Assembly (NCBI GenBank): GCA_903863935.1
Contig: CAIPDV010000062.1
Span: forward strand, 1 to 64,000
DNA length: 64,000 nucleotides
Origin: an uncultured Bacteroidota bacterium
GTDB taxonomy: Bacteria; Bacteroidota; Bacteroidia; JABEUT01
Direction of reading: 5' to 3'
This document shows positions 60,427-64,000 of the stretch, one piece after another (within the stretch, counting starts at the first letter, position 1; each line of letters starts with the position of its first letter). The notes below the pieces were generated by a model. That model made no database searches. It worked only from the letters and a program-made list of their open reading frames with translations, and had not been told where the DNA came from. The position numbers were made by a program, and so were the translations under genes.

Positions 60427-61998
60427 ATGAAAAAATTACTCCCGCTCATAGCCTTCTTTTCAGGAATGTTGTATACTGTTTCAGCGCAAACCACCTACAA
60501 AGATGTAGCTCCTATATTTTATGCTAATTGCACTACTTGCCATAACCCCGGAGGTATTGCACCTGTTTCCTATATGAATTACACTCAAACTGCTTTATGG
60601 ACTCCTACCATTAAAGCGTTTCTAAATAGTAATACCATGCCTCCCTGGCCTCCCGATACAACCTATTGCCGCTTTTTCGATGAAAAAATTATTACGTTAG
60701 CTGAAAAAACAAAAATCATTAACTGGATCGATTCAGGCAGTATGAAAGGAGATACAACACTGGCTCCGCCTGCTCCCATATATACGAATAGTTATAAACT
60801 GCACGGTACGCCTGACCTGATCGTTAAAATCCCAACTTTTACAAGTAACGCAACATCGACCCAGGATGCGTATGATTGTTTTGCTTTGCCAACAGGCTTG
60901 TTACAAGATAGAATTATTCGCGCTTTTGAAATTGTTCCGGGAAACCCTGCAATTGTTCACCATGTTTTATTAAATATTGACTCCACCGCAACGGACTTAA
61001 GCGATGTTTCAGGTGGCTGCTTCACCTTACCGGGTAATGTGGCCGGAGTAGGAGGATATGCACCTGGCTCTAATCCTGCTGTTTTTCCGGGCAGAGCTCC
61101 GTTAAAGATTGGTGTTCGTATTAAAGCGGGTTCAAATATTTATTTGCAAATTCACTATCCTGCCGGTACAGGTGGCAAAGTGGATAGCACGCAAGTACGT
61201 TTGTTTTTCTACCCTGTATCTACTTCCGGTGTTCGTCAGGTATATACTTCAACTCCGTTGCAAAACTGGAGTTTGAATATTCCGGCAAATACAATTGATA
61301 CCTTCACTGCTTCTTATGGTCCTTTGCCTATTGGCATATCTATGTATTCTACTTTCCCTCACCAGCATCTGGTTGGCAAAAGTATTGAGGACTATGCCTA
61401 TAGCGGGATTGATACAATCCCATTAGTTCGTATTAATAACTGGGAGTTTCACTGGCAGGGTTATTATACATATAAAAAACTGCTAAAAGTGCCTGCAGCG
61501 TATACCCTTTTTGCTAAGCATGTGTATGATAATACAACAGCTAACCCGAATAACCCAAACAGCCCTCCAAAACTTATTCAGGCCGGATTAAACTCTACCG
61601 ATGAAATGCTTTTTGATTCATTCCAGTATTTATACTATCAGCCCGGGGATGACACCATAAATATTGCAGCCATTTTGGCAAATGATTCATTGTTGGTTGG
61701 AAGTGTAACAGAAGCAACTCAACGGAAACTCACATCAACAGCCTATCCAAATCCTTTCAATAACCAGATTGCAATTTCGTATTCCTTACCATCCATGACT
61801 AATGTGAATATTTCCATTTATGATATTTATGGGAAGAAAGTCACAACACTTTTAAGCAGACAGCAAACAAATGGCAGTTATCTGGTTATCTGGAATGGCA
61901 CCAATGAAGCCGGTGTGTCAATGCCTTCAGGGGTTTATTTCTATTCTGTTTCTTCCGGAAAGGAAACCAGCAATGGAAAGATTGTGTTGATGAAATAA
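60427..61998 (+). CDS. Secreted heme/copper-type protein, T9SS tail
   Basis: A 523-aa exported protein with an N-terminal signal peptide (1-20). A cytochrome c-like heme site CTTCH (C35, C38, H39) is in DVAPIFYANCTTCHNPGG. The middle carries HHVLLNID, QIHYPAGTGGK and FPHQHLVGKSI, reminiscent of copper type II ascorbate-dependent monooxygenase domains. The end has the FlgD-like/Por secretion tail (YPNPFNNQIAISYSL, IYDIYGKKV, SGVYFYSVSSGK). It may be a secreted oxidoreductase; substrate is unknown. It stands alone. Confidence 0.8.
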   Translation: MKKLLPLIAFFSGMLYTVSAQTTYKDVAPIFYANCTTCHNPGGIAPVSYMNYTQTALWTPTIKAFLNSNTMPPWPPDTTYCRFFDEKIITLAEKTKIINWIDSGSMKGDTTLAPPAPIYTNSYKLHGTPDLIVKIPTFTSNATSTQDAYDCFALPTGLLQDRIIRAFEIVPGNPAIVHHVLLNIDSTATDLSDVSGGCFTLPGNVAGVGGYAPGSNPAVFPGRAPLKIGVRIKAGSNIYLQIHYPAGTGGKVDSTQVRLFFYPVSTSGVRQVYTSTPLQNWSLNIPANTIDTFTASYGPLPIGISMYSTFPHQHLVGKSIEDYAYSGIDTIPLVRINNWEFHWQGYYTYKKLLKVPAAYTLFAKHVYDNTTANPNNPNSPPKLIQAGLNSTDEMLFDSFQYLYYQPGDDTINIAAILANDSLLVGSVTEATQRKLTSTAYPNPFNNQIAISYSLPSMTNVNISIYDIYGKKVTTLLSRQQTNGSYLVIWNGTNEAGVSMPSGVYFYSVSSGKETSNGKIVLMK

Positions 61999-62004
61999 GT
62001 GCAA

Positions 62005-62589
62005 TTAATTCCGTACTATTTTCTGCACTTCGAGTCCTCTTATTGACGTTGTCAGTGTTACTCCCAACTTTCCGCTTGATAATATAGGTGAAGCCAGTTT
62101 ATTATCCATGGCTATAGATATCACAGATGTAGTTAATGTCAATGTTCTGCTTAATGGAACCGTGGTAAGTATGGTGTAATTAACTAATGAATCTCCGGTT
62201 ACATTGTTTTTTCCGGAAAAAGGCCTGTTAATGCGGTCATTCGTATCAGCCACAATTGGTATCCAGTTGCGGTTTATGAAATAATCAAAGTCTACCCTTC
62301 CCGACCAGGTTTTAAAGTCTGCTCCGTTCACATTGCTTAAAGTAATCTTATAACTGGAAAATGTTATTCTTATACTATCTCTTGGATGATAGATCTGAGG
62401 CGTAAAATTCAGTGAGAAACATTGTTTGGCAGCAGTTTTTTCCATTTCCACTTCCCCCGAAGACCATTGCCAGTTCGGCAGACTTATATCCTTGGTTGTA
62501 ATTTGTACCGCATTGTCGTTCTGGGGAGCAAAGGCATTCAAAATACAAACAGAAATTATAGTAATGCCAATAAAAAGATACTTTTTCAT
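62005..62589 (-). CDS. Exported hypothetical protein
   Basis: A 194-aa protein with an N-terminal signal peptide (KKYLFIGITIISVCILNAFA) and no recognised domain. The mature part is beta-rich with many Thr/Ser/Asn residues (TLSNVNGADFKTWSGRVDFD, TTVPLSRTLTLTTSVI). It lies convergent to the preceding heme/copper protein, separated by 6 bp. It may be a secreted or periplasmic protein; no function can be assigned. Confidence 0.7.
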   Translation of the reverse strand: MKKYLFIGITIISVCILNAFAPQNDNAVQITTKDISLPNWQWSSGEVEMEKTAAKQCFSLNFTPQIYHPRDSIRITFSSYKITLSNVNGADFKTWSGRVDFDYFINRNWIPIVADTNDRINRPFSGKNNVTGDSLVNYTILTTVPLSRTLTLTTSVISIAMDNKLASPILSSGKLGVTLTTSIRGLEVQKIVRN

Positions 62590-62724
62590 AATGGAAAATG
62601 AATTAGGGCTTTGTTTGAAATAGCTGTTAAAATTACGAAATAATATGGTCTTGGTTTTTCATTACGCTAACACCAAAACAAAGTTTCATGACAAAACGCA
62701 TGTTTTGGTGGTTATATAAAACCT

Positions 62725-62732
62725 TACTTTTG
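62725..62732 (+). promoter_or_regulatory. -7 promoter abutting DUF420 gene (TACTTTTG)
   Basis: TACTTTTG ends 4 bp before the ATG at 62737, suggesting a leaderless transcript. Confidence 0.5.
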
Positions 62733-62736
62733 CGCC

Positions 62737-63261
62737 ATGAATGACAAACTAGTATCCCGAATAATAATTGGCGTAACGATTGCCATACCCGTTGCCGTAA
62801 CTACGCTCCATTTTTTACCAAAACCGGATAGTGTCCCGGAAATCATTAAGCACTGTCCATTGCTTAATGCTATACTTAATGGTACTTGTACGCTTTTGCT
62901 TATTGCATCATACATCGCTATTCGAAACAAAAAAGTAAACCTTCACAAAAAGTTGAATGTTACTGCGTTTACGCTTTCGGCTATTTTTCTTCTTAGTTAT
63001 GTAGCCTATCATTCATTTGGAAAAGAAACACTTTTCCCAAAGGATAACCCGGTGAGGCCCGTATACTTGTTCATACTTTCTTCTCATATTATACTTGCTG
63101 CCATAGTTTTACCTATGGTGCTTCTCAGTTTTTACCGGGGCCTTACCAATCAGGTAATAAAGCACCGCAAACTTGCCAGGTGGACATTGCCAATCTGGTT
63201 ATATGTTACAACTACCGGAGTTGTGGTCTATTTGATGATTTCTCCTTATTATAATTTCTGA
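62737..63261 (+). CDS. DUF420 membrane protein
   Basis: A 174-aa protein with five membrane helices of the DUF420 (YozB/CtaM-like) family. The sequence has the family's HKKLNVTAFTLSAIFLLSYV and HKRKLA-like KHRKLARWTLPIWLYVTTTG motifs, with conserved histidines that may bind heme or copper. Members are often linked to cytochrome oxidase assembly. No cytochrome oxidase genes are in the window. It ends 18 bp before the next small membrane gene. Confidence 0.88.
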   Translation: MNDKLVSRIIIGVTIAIPVAVTTLHFLPKPDSVPEIIKHCPLLNAILNGTCTLLLIASYIAIRNKKVNLHKKLNVTAFTLSAIFLLSYVAYHSFGKETLFPKDNPVRPVYLFILSSHIILAAIVLPMVLLSFYRGLTNQVIKHRKLARWTLPIWLYVTTTGVVVYLMISPYYNF

Positions 63262-63267
63262 TTTTCG

Positions 63268-63275
63268 TATATTTG
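63268..63275 (+). promoter_or_regulatory. -7 promoter abutting small gene (TATATTTG)
   Basis: TATATTTG ends 4 bp before the ATG at 63280. Confidence 0.5.
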
Positions 63276-63279
63276 CGGC

Positions 63280-63552
63280 ATGAAAGGAATTTCTAAGGTA
63301 TTTATTGCTCTCATGATATTACTCTTGCCAGTTTGGACATCTGCCCAATGTTCTATTTGCGCCGCTGGTGCTGCATCTACTGCACGCACAAATGGTGGAT
63401 ATGGAGCAGGAATTAATTCAGGGATACTGTATCTTCTCACTATTACTTATCTTGTTTTTACCATAGCAGCAATCTATTTTCTGCGTCAGCGTATTCGCTA
63501 TTATTTACGTACTATTGCTTCCCGTTGGCGAATGTTTATAGCTTCTTTCTGA
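63280..63552 (+). CDS. Small membrane protein with CxxC
   Basis: A 90-aa protein with a signal peptide or first helix (VFIALMILLLPVWTSAQ), a short CSICAAGAASTAR segment holding a CxxC pair, and one membrane helix (ILYLLTITYLVFTIAAIYFL) followed by a basic tail. No named family. The small CxxC after a signal peptide and its position behind a DUF420 gene suggest a membrane protein of the same cytochrome/copper context; this is an inference. Confidence 0.75.
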   Translation: MKGISKVFIALMILLLPVWTSAQCSICAAGAASTARTNGGYGAGINSGILYLLTITYLVFTIAAIYFLRQRIRYYLRTIASRWRMFIASF

Positions 63553-63650
63553 GGAGCTTACACAGAAAGGAGCAACAATTTTCCGAAGTTTTTAACGAAT
63601 GGATGTTAGGTAAGCTAACGGAGGCTTTAAAGTCTCCACCGGGAATTATC

Positions 63651-63658
63651 TAATTTTG
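63651..63658 (+). promoter_or_regulatory. -7 promoter for trpS (TAATTTTG)
   Basis: TAATTTTG fits TAnnTTTG and lies 64 bp before the trpS ATG, ahead of a CTGA-type repeat tract. Confidence 0.45.
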
Positions 63659-63680
63659 CAACTATTTTATAACAAGTTGA

Positions 63681-63719
63681 TTAATCAACTGACCACTGAT
63701 AACTGACTACTGACAACTA
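63681..63719. repeat. ACTGA-type tandem repeats before trpS
   Basis: Four or five quasi-repeats of (A)ACTGA(C/T)xxCTGATAACTGA lie just before the ATG at 63723. The same family lies before nuoE (34438-34466). Confidence 0.65.
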
Positions 63720-63722
63720 TTT

Positions 63723-64000
63723 ATGGCACGAATTTTAACAGGCATTCAAAGTACAGGAATCCCCCACTTAGGGAATTTGCTCGGGGCTATTATGCCGGCA
63801 ATTGAAATGGCTAACGATTCAAAGAATGATTCGTTTCTGTTTATTGCGGATATGCATTCACTCACAACCATGCACGATGCAACTATTCTTAGTGAGAACA
63901 CTTATAGCGTAGCTGCTGCATGGCTCGCCTTTGGTCTGGATGTTGAGAAGTCAGTATTCTATCGCCAATCCGATGTACCTGAAGTAGCTGAATTGACTTG
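63723..64000 (+). CDS. trpS: Tryptophanyl-tRNA synthetase (partial)
   Basis: Only the first 92 codons are in the window, cut by its right edge. The class I synthetase start is clear: MARILTGIQSTGIPHLGNLL contains the HIGH-equivalent motif (GIPHLGN), followed by the FLFIADMHSLTTM segment and the VFYRQSDVPEVAEL region. It charges tRNA-Trp. The ATG at 63723 follows a tract of ACTGA repeats that must be part of its leader. Confidence 0.95.
   Translation, partial: MARILTGIQSTGIPHLGNLLGAIMPAIEMANDSKNDSFLFIADMHSLTTMHDATILSENTYSVAAAWLAFGLDVEKSVFYRQSDVPEVAELT

Overview
The window looks like chromosome of a free-living Bacteroidota bacterium, probably of the Sphingobacteriales/Chitinophagales type. 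Four signs point there. Three predicted secreted proteins end in type IX secretion (T9SS) sorting domains, and a PorE-like TPR/PD40/CRD/OmpA protein is encoded. Many genes are preceded by the Bacteroidota core promoter TAnnTTTG rather than an E. coli-type promoter. Shine-Dalgarno sequences are mostly weak. The gene families (DUF5606, YfhO, GH92, FHS sugar permease, DUF420) are typical of the phylum. The DNA is AT-rich.

Layout. 1-24 kb is mostly housekeeping: T9SS cargo, OmpA/TPR envelope proteins, glyA, a TetA-like MFS pump, TPM/SPFH membrane genes, a sugar-nucleotide aminotransferase, DUF5606, a methionine/glutamine transaminase with an omega-amidase, AI-2E exporter, histidine kinase, gpmI, an M28 peptidase and tRNA-Gly(CCC). 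24.1-28.8 kb is accessory: small unknown genes, a zinc-ribbon protein carrying an iteron-like repeat array, and a large serine recombinase ending in a degraded tRNA-Pro copy next to the intact tRNA-Pro(TGG). 29-33.7 kb holds a TMTC-like TPR membrane protein, a broken restriction locus (5' half of vsr joined to the 3' part of a Sau3AI-family nuclease) and a class II Fic protein between direct repeats. 34.4-36.7 kb holds nuoE and nuoF, separated by a four-helix-bundle gene lying exactly between perfect 31-bp inverted repeats. 36.7-42.8 kb has NHL/T9SS, sugar permease, DinB and OmpA genes. 42.8-47.1 kb is the panD - flippase-like - rfaE2 - thiL operon. The 3' end of thiL is present three times, and the copies bracket two small two-gene cassettes: RelE/antitoxin, and a 178-aa/58-aa overlapping pair. 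47.9-58.3 kb is glycan and envelope metabolism (GH92, GT4, YfhO, GDPD, methyltransferase-GT2 fusion). 58.3-64 kb has VapBC overlapping radA, a heme/copper-type secreted protein, DUF420 and the start of trpS.

The most unusual structures are: (1) the thiL 3'-end cassette array, which behaves like an attachment-site array with no visible integrase; (2) the inverted-repeat-bounded four-helix-bundle cassette inside the nuo operon, built like a 23S rRNA intervening sequence; (3) a 10-12-bp periodic repeat array that lies partly inside a coding region and continues after its stop codon; and (4) the vsr-Sau3AI deletion remnant. Several genes also have the core promoter 4-6 bp from the start codon, suggesting leaderless transcripts. 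Family assignments come from motif recognition only; no database search was run.
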